From positions 2,790,001 through 2,854,000 of the forward strand of contig NZ_CP113054.1 of the NCBI RefSeq assembly GCF_026625605.1: a stretch of 64,000 nucleotides of DNA. The letters are read 5' to 3'. The stretch's first letter is position 1. The number at the start of each line of letters is the position of its first letter. Below, piece after piece: positions 24,890 through 33,281 of this stretch. This DNA comes from Luteolibacter sp. SL250 (GTDB taxonomy: Bacteria > Verrucomicrobiota > Verrucomicrobiia > Verrucomicrobiales > Akkermansiaceae). A program made the position numbers and the translations under genes. The notes beneath the pieces are model-generated. The model saw only the letters and a list, made by a program, of their open reading frames with translations. It was not told where the DNA came from and made no database searches.

Positions 24890-24916
24890 GGACATTGCGG
24901 CAGAGCCGCTATGTCC
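24890..24916 (+). repeat. Hairpin after lpxI
   Basis: GGACATTGCGGC and GCCGCTATGTCC form a 12-bp stem with one mismatch and an AGA loop, eight bases after the lpxI stop. There is no T-tract, so it may be an extragenic palindrome as well as, or instead of, a terminator. Confidence 0.5.
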
Positions 24917-25071
24917 GCTTCGCTCCCATTCCTGTCCCTCGGCTGCAATGGCGAATCATCAAGACCTACCGCAAAGCCGCAAAGGTCACAAAGAATGCGC
25001 GAAGGCCAGATCTCGACCTCTTTTTTATTCTTTTGTAGAATTCTCCGTCAGCTTCGATCAGCGAGAATGAT

Positions 25072-25542
25072 TCACGGCAGGATATCCCCATACACCCCGG
25101 GGCTGCTTCCCGGAATCTCGAACGCCCCGACCGTCTTCTCGTAAAACTCCCGCGGACCCACGCCGCCGATGATGCCGTAGGCGTAGCCGCTGTCGCGCAG
25201 GCCTTCCAGGGCCTTCAGCAGCAGGGCCTTGCCCAGTCCCAAGCCGCGGGCGGATTCCGCGACGCCGGTGGGGCCGAAGAACGCCTTCTGGGTCACGTCG
25301 TAGCAGGAAAAGCCCAGAATCTCCTTGTCCCGGGTGGCGATGTAGCAGACGACCGGCTGGCGGGAGATGGCGACCTCCACCTCGCTCACCCATTTCGCGG
25401 AGAAGTGTTCTTTCGCAAAGGCGGCGACCGTGTGTTTCTCGAAGGCGCGCGCCTTCCGCAGGGTGATGCCCTGCTCTGTGACCGAGCGGTAGAGTTCCGT
25501 GCCATCCGGAAGGTCGTAGAGCCGTACGAGCATGTCGATCAT
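25072..25542 (-). CDS. GNAT-family N-acetyltransferase
   Basis: A 156-residue acetyltransferase. The acetyl-CoA-binding motif A is GPTGVAESARGLGLGKALLL (about residues 91-110), after the strand ILGFSCYDV. The C-terminal part has GYAYGIIGGVGPREFYEKTV, the usual motif B region. The acceptor substrate (amine or protein N-terminus) cannot be told. It is convergent with lpxI and divergent from the DUF6797-like gene; no operon partner is seen. Confidence 0.85.
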   Translation of the reverse strand: MIDMLVRLYDLPDGTELYRSVTEQGITLRKARAFEKHTVAAFAKEHFSAKWVSEVEVAISRQPVVCYIATRDKEILGFSCYDVTQKAFFGPTGVAESARGLGLGKALLLKALEGLRDSGYAYGIIGGVGPREFYEKTVGAFEIPGSSPGVYGDILP

Positions 25543-25636
25543 GCCCGGATTGAAGCTGAATCCACTACCTGTTCGAGTAGAAAAACCGGGATTTCTTTGC
25601 TAGACGGCAAACCGGCGGTTCGTATGGTCGGGCCTC

Positions 25637-27856
25637 ATGCAGAAACTCTACGCAACCCTTGCCCTCACTGCCGCCTTGCTCCCCGTCACCCATGCGGCGG
25701 AAGCGAAGAAAGGCACAAAATGGTATGAATCGATGCAGATCGGCCCGGCGTGGTCGAACACCTTCGGTGATTATCTGAAGGGCGAGAAGCGGACGGCGGC
25801 GCTGAAAGGCATCCTGCTGGACCTGGGCGACGGAAACCGTGCCCTTTTCGATACGGAGACCCTGCGCCTGGTGACCGTGTTCAACGGCGGCATCGAGTGG
25901 GGCGGCACCCCATGGACCGGCGCCCACGGCCCGCTGGTCACGCTCGGCAACAAGGAAGCCCTTCTCAACACCGCCGGAGGCCCCGGCTGGGCGGACCAGG
26001 GCGGTTCCTTCGAGGACAAGCGTGCGACCCCCGGCTACGGCAACCTGAAGGATGCCTCCTTCAAGGGATACTTCCGCAGCGGCAAGAGCATCGTCTTCGA
26101 CTATGTGGTGAACGGTGTTTCCGTGCAGGAGGCCATCAGCCACAAGGACGGCGTTTTCACCCGCACCCTGAAGGTCGGCAAGCGCGACAAGGACCTGGTC
26201 CTGCTCGTCAGCGATGAAGGTTCCTCCGCCGACCTGAAGGTGGCGACGGGTGGCGACATCAAGATTTCCGACGATGCGAAAACCGCGGGCCGCAAGATCG
26301 GCACCATCGCCAAGGGCGGCGAAACGGTCGTCCAGCTCGCCTTCGGCAAGGGTGATCCCAAGCCTGCCGCAGCCCCGGATTTCGCGGCGCTGGTGAAGGG
26401 TGGTGAGCCACTGTGGCCCGGCACCATCGAGACGGCCGGAACCGTCTCCGATGACAAGAAGTCCTCGTATGCGACGGACATCCTCACCCTGCCGACGGAG
26501 AATCCATGGAACGCGAACCTGCGTTTCGGCGGCTTCGACTTCATCGACGAGGACAGCGCGGCGCTTTCCTCCTGGAACGGCGACGTCTGGACCGTGAAGG
26601 GTCTGAAAGGTGACTGGAAGAACCTCAAATGGCAGCGGATCGCCTCCGGTCTGTTCGAGACCCTTGGTGTGAAAGTCGTCAACGGCGCGATCTACGTGAA
26701 CGGCCGTGATCAGATCACCCAGCTCATCGACCTCAACGGCGACGGTGAGACGGACCATTTCAAGGCTTTCAACCGCGACGTCATCATCACCGCGAACTTC
26801 CACGAGTTTGCCTTCGACCTGCAGACGGACAAGGAAGGCAACTTCTACTTCGCCAAGGCTTCCCCGGTGAAGGGCGGCGGCCGCGGCTTCGACCGCATCC
26901 TCGACCACAACGGTGTCGTCGCGAAAATCTCCCCGGACGGTGCCAAGTTCGAGGTGATTGCCACCGGCCTCCGCGCTCCGGGCGGTCTGGCTGTCGGGCC
27001 GAACGGTGAGATCACCACCGGTGAGAACGAGGGCACCTGGCAGCCACGCTGCAAGATCAACTTCGCCAAGGCCTCCCAGCTTCCCGTCTTCTGGGGAACG
27101 GAAGATTCCCGCCATGCCCTGAAGGACGCCAAGTATCTGGAGCCTCTGTGCTACCTGCCGATGGAGGTGGACAACTCCGGCGGCTCCCAGATCTGGGTGG
27201 ACAAGAAGGCGAAGTTCGGCCTCGCGGAGAACGAACTCATCCACCTTTCCTACGGCCAGTCCAGCGTCTACCGCGTGCTGCCCGTGAAGCGCGGCGACAC
27301 CCTGCAGGGCGGTGTGGTGAAACTGCCGATCAAACTCCAGTCCTCCGCGATGCGCGGCCGCTTCCACAATGACGGCTCGCTCTACCTCCTCGGCTTCCGC
27401 GGCTGGCAGACGAATGCCGCCACCGAGTGCGCGTTCCAGCGTGTCCGCTACAACGGTGAAACCCTGCCGGTGCCGGACAAACTGGAATACACCCCGACCG
27501 GCGTGAAGATCAGCTTCGCCTCCAAGCTGGATGCGGAACTGGCCAACGATCCCGCCAGCTACGGCGTGGAGCGCTGGAACTACGTCCGCGGACCGATGTA
27601 TGGTTCCGGAGAGTTCTCCGTGGATGAGGTGGATGCCGCCGCTGAGGAAGCCGCGCTGGTCAAGGAGTCCAAGGGCGTCCGCAAGCACGACACCGTCGCC
27701 GTGGAGTCCGCCAAGCTGGCCGCCGACGGCAAGACCGTCGAGCTGGTCCTCGCCGGCATGAAGCCTTCCCACCAGCTCAAGGTTTCCTTCGACCTCGAAG
27801 GAACCGGGGGCGAGATCCTGAAAGGCGACATCTTCGCCACCGTCTACAAAGACTGA
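25637..27856 (+). CDS. Secreted DUF6797-like/beta-propeller protein
   Basis: A 739-residue exported protein with signal MQKLYATLALTAALLPVTHA. The N-terminal part (about 30-290) has GPAWSNTFGDYLKG, LLDLGDGNRALFDTETLRLV and GTPWTGAHGPLV, resembling the DUF6797 domain. The middle (about 290-560) is propeller-like, with DLNGDGETDHF, NFHEFAFDLQTDKEGNFYF and GLRAPGGLAVGPNGE, as in PVC heme-dehydrogenase proteins. A C-terminal beta domain follows. No CxxCH is present; the next gene supplies five. The DUF label is from remembered family features, not a search. Confidence 0.75.
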   Translation: MQKLYATLALTAALLPVTHAAEAKKGTKWYESMQIGPAWSNTFGDYLKGEKRTAALKGILLDLGDGNRALFDTETLRLVTVFNGGIEWGGTPWTGAHGPLVTLGNKEALLNTAGGPGWADQGGSFEDKRATPGYGNLKDASFKGYFRSGKSIVFDYVVNGVSVQEAISHKDGVFTRTLKVGKRDKDLVLLVSDEGSSADLKVATGGDIKISDDAKTAGRKIGTIAKGGETVVQLAFGKGDPKPAAAPDFAALVKGGEPLWPGTIETAGTVSDDKKSSYATDILTLPTENPWNANLRFGGFDFIDEDSAALSSWNGDVWTVKGLKGDWKNLKWQRIASGLFETLGVKVVNGAIYVNGRDQITQLIDLNGDGETDHFKAFNRDVIITANFHEFAFDLQTDKEGNFYFAKASPVKGGGRGFDRILDHNGVVAKISPDGAKFEVIATGLRAPGGLAVGPNGEITTGENEGTWQPRCKINFAKASQLPVFWGTEDSRHALKDAKYLEPLCYLPMEVDNSGGSQIWVDKKAKFGLAENELIHLSYGQSSVYRVLPVKRGDTLQGGVVKLPIKLQSSAMRGRFHNDGSLYLLGFRGWQTNAATECAFQRVRYNGETLPVPDKLEYTPTGVKISFASKLDAELANDPASYGVERWNYVRGPMYGSGEFSVDEVDAAAEEAALVKESKGVRKHDTVAVESAKLAADGKTVELVLAGMKPSHQLKVSFDLEGTGGEILKGDIFATVYKD

Positions 27857-27894
27857 TCCCATTCCACAGACGACTTATCCCGAAGTCTTCGAAC

Positions 27895-29889
27895 ATGCTG
27901 CGCTCCTTCCTCGTATTGCTCATGCTGGCCGCCGCGGCCCGCGCCGAACTGATCGCCACCTTCACCCGTGAAGGGAGCACTGACACCAGGCGTGACCGGT
28001 TCCCGGCGCTGAGCATCGCGAAGGGGGAGCCTGCGACGCCCTTCCTGACGCCCGGCAAGTTCGAGGTCGTCTGGAAGGGGAAGCTGAAGCTGGACAAGCG
28101 CCAGCGCCTCGCCTTCTCGTTCGAGGGGGAGGGCAGTGTCGAGCTGAAGATCGGGGGGAATGAAATGCTGAAGCGCGAGGGCGCGCTGGCGGGTGAGCCT
28201 TCGGAAACGAAGCGCCTCAACCCCGGCGAGCACGATTTCGAGCTGATCTACAAGAGCAAGGACGATGGCTCCGCCTCGATGCGGATCTATTGGCAGGAGG
28301 TGGGCTTTGTCCGCCAGACCATCCCGCCGACAGCCTTTGCGGCGGAGGAGACGGAGGAGAGCAAGGCGGGCGACATCCTGCGTTCCGGCAGGCTCCACTT
28401 CGCGCAACAGAACTGCGCGAAGTGCCACGTTCCCAGCGAGGGCTTTGGCGCCACGCCGATGCCGGAGACGAGCGAGATCGGCCCCATCCTCATCGGCATC
28501 GGTGAGCGCGTGACGGAGGAATGGCTGCAACGCTGGATCTCCGATCCGAAGCACCTCCGGCCCACCACCCATATGCCGACCTTGGTCAATGCGGAGACGG
28601 AGGAAGGACGCCAGCAGGCGGCGGACCTCGCCGCATTCCTTGCCAGTTCGAAGCTGGGCCTGCCGGCCACCCCGGCACCTGATCCCGCCCTGGCGGAAAA
28701 GGGTGGGGCACATTTCCATGAACTGGGCTGCGTGGCCTGCCACAGCACCCCGGACAGGGATGGTCCGGATCTGGAAACCAAGCGGATCCCCCTCAACAAC
28801 GTCGCCTCGAAATTCCAGCCGGGCGCGCTGGTGGCGTTCCTGAAAAAGCCGGATGCCTACCACGCCACCACCGGCATGCCGGATTTCAAATTCTCCGATG
28901 AGGAGGCGAACTCCATCGCCGCCTACCTCACCAAGACCTCGGCCGGAAACGAGACAAAGGCTGCCAAGCCCTATCCGAAGGGCGACGCGGCACGGGGAGA
29001 AAAGGTCGCCGCATCCCTGCAATGCGGCACCTGCCACCCGGGCCTTCCCATGGAACCCGGCAAGGTTGCCCCGCTGGAGGCCATTTTCAAAAAGGACTGG
29101 TCCGCTTCCGGATGCGCGGCCCCTGCCGACAAGCGCGGCAACGCACCGGTGCTGAACCTCGATGATGATGCCCGCAGCGCCCTGGCCGCCTTCGGCAAGA
29201 CCGGCGGTGACTCCCTCAAGCGGGACACCCCGGCTGAGTTCGCGCGCCGCCAGATCGAGTCCATGCGCTGCATCGGGTGCCACTCGATGGATGACCACCA
29301 GTCGCTCCTCAGTTCGACCCATGAGGACAGCAAGAAGCTGACCGAGCATCTGGCCGGCCTGCATGAGCGGGTGGATCAGACCCGGCCACAACTGACCTTC
29401 ATCGGTGAGATGCTTTTCACCAGCTACATCGAGAAGATGTTGGATGGTTCCATGGAAAAGAGACCTCGCCCGTGGCTGGGGACCCGCATGCCCGCGTTCA
29501 AGGCCCATGCGAAGCCGCTGGCGGAAGGGCTTTCCAAGATGCACGGCTTCGAGCCGAGCGCACCGGTAAAGGTGGAGACGGATCCCGAGATGGTGGAGAT
29601 CGGCAAGAAGCTCGCCGGAACGGAGGGCTTCGGATGCACCACCTGCCACGGCATCGGCCCGGTGAAACCCACCGCCGCGTTTGAGGTGGAGGGCATCAAC
29701 TTCGAGTTCGTTCCGGACCGCATGCGCCCGGACTACTACCACCGCTGGATGGACAATCCCGCCATGGTGACACCCAGCACGAAGATGCCGCGGTATGCCG
29801 ACGGAAATGCCTCCCAGCGCACGGACGTGCTCGAAGGGGACGCTGGGAAGCAGTACGAGGCGATCTGGCAGTATCTCCACGCGAAGTGA
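27895..29889 (+). CDS. Five-CxxCH c-type cytochrome with N-terminal PA14-like domain
   Basis: A 664-residue exported protein (signal MLRSFLVLLMLAAAARA). Residues about 18-130 look like a PA14 carbohydrate-binding domain (LAFSFEGEGSVELKIGG, MRIYWQEVGF). Five heme-attachment sites follow, with first cysteines at 174 (CAKCH), 279 (CVACH), 377 (CGTCH), 459 (CIGCH) and 581 (CTTCH). Met ligands are likely in the THMPTL, TGMPDF, TRMPAF and TKMPRY segments. It is probably a periplasmic electron carrier combined with glycan binding. It follows the DUF6797-like gene by 38 bases and overlaps the glycosidase-like gene by GTGA. Confidence 0.88.
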   Translation: MLRSFLVLLMLAAAARAELIATFTREGSTDTRRDRFPALSIAKGEPATPFLTPGKFEVVWKGKLKLDKRQRLAFSFEGEGSVELKIGGNEMLKREGALAGEPSETKRLNPGEHDFELIYKSKDDGSASMRIYWQEVGFVRQTIPPTAFAAEETEESKAGDILRSGRLHFAQQNCAKCHVPSEGFGATPMPETSEIGPILIGIGERVTEEWLQRWISDPKHLRPTTHMPTLVNAETEEGRQQAADLAAFLASSKLGLPATPAPDPALAEKGGAHFHELGCVACHSTPDRDGPDLETKRIPLNNVASKFQPGALVAFLKKPDAYHATTGMPDFKFSDEEANSIAAYLTKTSAGNETKAAKPYPKGDAARGEKVAASLQCGTCHPGLPMEPGKVAPLEAIFKKDWSASGCAAPADKRGNAPVLNLDDDARSALAAFGKTGGDSLKRDTPAEFARRQIESMRCIGCHSMDDHQSLLSSTHEDSKKLTEHLAGLHERVDQTRPQLTFIGEMLFTSYIEKMLDGSMEKRPRPWLGTRMPAFKAHAKPLAEGLSKMHGFEPSAPVKVETDPEMVEIGKKLAGTEGFGCTTCHGIGPVKPTAAFEVEGINFEFVPDRMRPDYYHRWMDNPAMVTPSTKMPRYADGNASQRTDVLEGDAGKQYEAIWQYLHAK

Positions 29890-31214
29890 TCCGCACCGCG
29901 GCAGCCGTTGGCATTCCCCGCCCGCGGATACCGGGGCTCGTCCTCCTTCTGGCGGTTATTGCGATTGGCATTCCCTGTGCGCCTGCCGGGCCGGTCTTCG
30001 GTGTGCTTGGTGACACCAGATGGATGAATGATCCGCACGGCTGTCCCGGTTGCCCGAACACGGACCGTCCCCGGCGGGTCTACGAAGCGGGCATCCGCAA
30101 TGTCGAAATCCGCGTCCCGTGGAGCGAGTATGAGACCGCTCCCTCCGTCTATTCCCCGGAGAAGATCAAGTTCCTCAAAGATCGTGTGGCGATGCTGGAG
30201 CGCAATGGGCTGAAAGGCGTGCTCAACATCGAGTGGCACCGCTATCCCGGGTGGATCTGGCAGATTCCGGATTCGTCTTATGTCGGTGCCGCGGGAATCC
30301 GCAGTGGCGATCTCGACCGGAGATCGCGCGCCAGACGTCCGAACATCGTTTTCAACCAGAAAGTCCGCGATCATTTGATCGGGGTCATCCGCAGTCTGGC
30401 AAAGGAACTCGGTCCGCGGCACTTCTCCAGCGTCCGCGTCAGCAATGGAGGCATCCAGGGAGAACTCGCGTATCCGGATGCCAGGGAAGACACGCTCTGG
30501 GCATACGATGCGAATGCCGGAGCGTCGGGTGAATCAGTGCGACCCGCGACCATCCCGAGGCGTCCGCTCGGTGAATGGAGGCCCGGACAACCGGCCACAG
30601 CGGAGCAGATGGAACAATGGTACCGATGGTATGTCGCCGCACTGGCGGACGCGGGGGAGTTCCAGATCGTCGCCTTCAAAGAGGCGGGTTTCAGCGGTCC
30701 TTTCCAGATCATGATGCCCGGCAAGGGCGCGAGGCCCTCGACGGTCGCAAAAAGCCTGTCTGCATTGTCCGCTGGTGAACCCAGGCCGGATGAATTGGTT
30801 TCGATGGGAGTTGCATGGCACATGGTCGCCCGGGCCATCCACGACAAAGACCAGGTCTCCCTGCACTGCAGCTCCGTCGCGGAGGAAAACCCGGTCGATC
30901 TCACGAAACCCGGGGACGCACGCGATCCGATGGACAAGGCAAACTGGCCGTTCATCGACGGACTGGGAGCCTCACGTTGGATCGCCGTCATCGCCGACCA
31001 TTATGGCTTCCTCAAGTCAGGAGAGAATCCGGGGAAAGGGGATGCCAACGGGGACTACTACTATGGGGGCATGGCTGCCAATGCGGTAGCGCAGGCCGCA
31101 GCCGCCGGTTTCGTCTCATTTGATTGGGCCCACCACGAGAACCTCTGGGGCAAGCATCGTCTGCTTGATGACAAGCTCGCTCCCGCGATCGGGCGAAGCG
31201 GGGCAGGGAACTAG
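29886..31214 (+). CDS. Secreted TIM-barrel glycosidase-like protein
   Basis: A 442-residue protein beginning at GTG (29886), inside the stop of the cytochrome gene. A hydrophobic signal (IPGLVLLLAVIAIGIPCAPA) follows a 15-residue N-terminal stretch. The mature part looks like a GH42/GH35-type barrel: GIRNVEIRVPWSEYE, LKGVLNIEWHRYPGWIW, SSVRVSNGGIQGELAY and FQIVAFKEAGFSGPF near the expected catalytic strands. Candidate acids are Glu in GGIQGELAY and Glu in FKEAGF. No family number can be given. Coupling to the cytochrome suggests a shared carbohydrate substrate. Confidence 0.65.
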   Translation: MIRTAAAVGIPRPRIPGLVLLLAVIAIGIPCAPAGPVFGVLGDTRWMNDPHGCPGCPNTDRPRRVYEAGIRNVEIRVPWSEYETAPSVYSPEKIKFLKDRVAMLERNGLKGVLNIEWHRYPGWIWQIPDSSYVGAAGIRSGDLDRRSRARRPNIVFNQKVRDHLIGVIRSLAKELGPRHFSSVRVSNGGIQGELAYPDAREDTLWAYDANAGASGESVRPATIPRRPLGEWRPGQPATAEQMEQWYRWYVAALADAGEFQIVAFKEAGFSGPFQIMMPGKGARPSTVAKSLSALSAGEPRPDELVSMGVAWHMVARAIHDKDQVSLHCSSVAEENPVDLTKPGDARDPMDKANWPFIDGLGASRWIAVIADHYGFLKSGENPGKGDANGDYYYGGMAANAVAQAAAAGFVSFDWAHHENLWGKHRLLDDKLAPAIGRSGAGN

Positions 31215-31217
31215 GCT

Positions 31218-32243
31218 TCAGCGCAGCGTGCTTCCCTCAACCCAGTTGCCGTCGATCAGGCTCTTCTGCGCCGCCAGCGGGAGACCACGCTCACCCCGGT
31301 GGAACATGCCGATGACGTTGTGGACGGCCGTGGCGCCGATCTGTTCGAAGTTCTGGTCGATGCCGCTCATGCCTTTCTCCCGGTCGCGGAGTTCCAGTGA
31401 AATCAGGCCGACATCCTCCGGCACCCGCAGGCCCATTTTCTCCAGGGCATCCGCCACGCGGTACATGTGGACGCCCATGATCACCTCCGGGCGGTGGGTT
31501 CCATACCATTCCTGGAAGGCACCTTCATCCCAGTCCCTCGTGACCAGTGGCGGGATGCGTTCCTCCGGGCGGGAGCGTTCATGCTCGACCAGCAGCGCCC
31601 CCAGCCAGCGGCGGTCCGTGCGCTCGTTGACCTGGCCGTTGAGCGTCACGCCGATGCGGCGGTAGCCCCGCCGCCGGGCCTGGCGCGTCGCCAGGATGAG
31701 GCAACCGAAGTGATCCGTCGCCACCCGGTGGATTTCCGGCCGGATGAGCGAATAGCCGATGCCGATGGCGTTGAACTTGTCCCATTCCAGTCGCAGATGC
31801 CCGTTCGGGCGCGGTAGCGGGGCCAACAGCACGCACTGGATGCCACGGGCCAGGGCCACCCGCTGGAAGGTCGCGACGGCGCCTTTCACCGGCGGCACGC
31901 AGAACTCCTCCAGCACATAGCCATGTCTCTCCGCCGCGCTGGCCGCGCCACGGTGGATGCGGGTGAAGCTTTCCGAAAACTCCTGCCACGCGCCCGGTGT
32001 CTCATACCGCGTGACGTAGGCGATGACTCCCTGGAAGGCCGGCGTGGTGGCGGTGCGCCGGTGGCTCATCAGCAGGGATACCAGCGGGTCCACCCGGTAT
32101 CCCAGTTGTTCGGCGGCCTCCAGCACACGGAGACGTGTGGCTTCCGTGATCCGCGGATCGTTGTTGAGCGCCCGGGAGGCCGTGGCGCGGTGGACGCCTG
32201 CGGCATCGGCCACATCCTTCAGCGTTGGGTTGCGATGATCCAC
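31218..32243 (-). CDS. LacI-family transcriptional regulator
   Basis: A 341-residue repressor-type protein. The N-terminal HTH and hinge are clear: TLKDVADAAGVHRATASRAL, then LRVLEAAEQLGYRVDPLVS. The periplasmic-binding-protein-like effector domain runs from about residue 60 to 340 (GVIAYVTRYETPGAW, CLILATRQARRRGYRRIGVT, DVGLISLELRD). Start GTG (32241-32243) is chosen because it sits eight residues before the HTH; the open frame continues to 32408 through non-conserved sequence. It is divergent from the PEP-CTERM gene and its operon-like followers, the likely targets. The effector is probably a sugar or sugar acid (inference). Confidence 0.88.
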   Translation of the reverse strand: MDHRNPTLKDVADAAGVHRATASRALNNDPRITEATRLRVLEAAEQLGYRVDPLVSLLMSHRRTATTPAFQGVIAYVTRYETPGAWQEFSESFTRIHRGAASAAERHGYVLEEFCVPPVKGAVATFQRVALARGIQCVLLAPLPRPNGHLRLEWDKFNAIGIGYSLIRPEIHRVATDHFGCLILATRQARRRGYRRIGVTLNGQVNERTDRRWLGALLVEHERSRPEERIPPLVTRDWDEGAFQEWYGTHRPEVIMGVHMYRVADALEKMGLRVPEDVGLISLELRDREKGMSGIDQNFEQIGATAVHNVIGMFHRGERGLPLAAQKSLIDGNWVEGSTLR

Positions 32244-32284
32244 GGTGGATGCATACGCGGGTGAGGTTGATGAACGCAAGAACG

Positions 32285-32298
32285 TGCAACGGGGTGCA
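32285..32298. promoter_or_regulatory. Candidate LacI-type operator
   Basis: TGCAACGGGGTGCA has TGCA-anchored half-sites (TGCAAC and GGTGCA, one mismatch) in the divergent spacer between the LacI gene and the PEP-CTERM gene. Its placement suits autoregulation and control of the rightward genes. It is a single site without a second copy, so it is tentative. Confidence 0.3.
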
Positions 32299-32379
32299 TG
32301 AAACTTCCTTTGCGTGGATTTCCCGGAATGTCCCAGCATGCACGGCTGAAACGGAAAACCCTGATCCCTCCGAAAAACC

Positions 32380-33222
32380 ATGAAACGATCTATCCCCCTG
32401 TCTCTCACAGCCGCGGCAATGATGATAGGAACCTGTCATGCCGCCGTGCTGGTCAACGGTGATTTCGAGATCTCCGGAGCCGGAAACCCCACCTTCACCG
32501 GATGGAACGAAGTATCGAACGACACCGCCGTCGATTCGAAGGGATCATCCGCGATCATCGGCGGAGCGCACCTCTCCGGGACCACCAGCGTGGAAATGGT
32601 AGCCCTCGCGGCGAACGGCGGTGCCATCCGCCAGACCGTGCCGACCGCCCTGTCCCAGTTCACCGTTTCGCTGGACTTCGCGGCACTCTCTCCGGATGCC
32701 GCTGCGGACGTCTCCACCCGCTACTTCAGCATGCAGCTCAAGCATGGTGCGGTCACCTCCGTTACCCAGATCAACCTGCGGGTGGCGAAGTCCGGTCAGC
32801 TCCAGGCCTACGACGGGGCAAGCTGGCAGGCCGTCGGATCATTGGTCGCGGCCTTCAGCGTGGACACCGGAACCGCAGGGGCATGGGGTGGGGAGACCGT
32901 GGTCACCAACAGCCTGACCATCACCGGCGACTACACCGGCGCCCCAACCTACAGTGTGAACCTCAACGGAACCACGGTCAGCGGCCTCAACTATTTCCAG
33001 GGCGGTGCGCCGGCGACGGGAACCAATACCCTCAACTCCGTCTCCTTCTACGGCGGAGCGGCGGCGAAGAATTTCCTGGTGGATAATGTGGCCGTCGTTC
33101 CGGAACCGGCCACCGGTTGCCTGGTCTCCGCCGCCGGTCTCGGCCTGTTCATCCGCCGCCGCTCCGGTGCAACGGAGTGCATGACGAATCCTTTGAAAAC
33201 CCCCATAAATCGTGGGATCTGA
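32380..33222 (+). CDS. PEP-CTERM sorting-domain protein
   Basis: A 280-residue exported protein (signal MKRSIPLSLTAAAMMIGTCHA). The mature part starts AVLVNGDFEISGAGNPTF, a galactose-binding or jelly-roll-like beta domain common in PEP-CTERM proteins. The sorting signal VPEPATG, hydrophobic CLVSAAGLGLFI and RRRS follow near residues 245-270. About 15 extra residues (TECMTNPLKTPINRG) lie after the basic patch, which is unusual because PEP-CTERM tails normally end there. It is divergent from the LacI gene and may be controlled by it. Confidence 0.82.
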   Translation: MKRSIPLSLTAAAMMIGTCHAAVLVNGDFEISGAGNPTFTGWNEVSNDTAVDSKGSSAIIGGAHLSGTTSVEMVALAANGGAIRQTVPTALSQFTVSLDFAALSPDAAADVSTRYFSMQLKHGAVTSVTQINLRVAKSGQLQAYDGASWQAVGSLVAAFSVDTGTAGAWGGETVVTNSLTITGDYTGAPTYSVNLNGTTVSGLNYFQGGAPATGTNTLNSVSFYGGAAAKNFLVDNVAVVPEPATGCLVSAAGLGLFIRRRSGATECMTNPLKTPINRGI

Positions 33223-33281
33223 TGACAGGCAGCCGGTTCCCGCGCCTTACCTGAACCATCAGCAACCCATCTTGTTTCGCT

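Noticed and set aside
25565-27862. Open frame of about 765 codons on the minus strand
   Set aside because: It mirrors the DUF6797-like gene on the other strand. It has no signal peptide or motif and an atypical composition.
27844-29880. Open frame of about 678 codons on the minus strand
   Set aside because: It is antisense to the five-CxxCH cytochrome gene. The plus-strand gene has a signal peptide and heme sites and is clearly the coding one.
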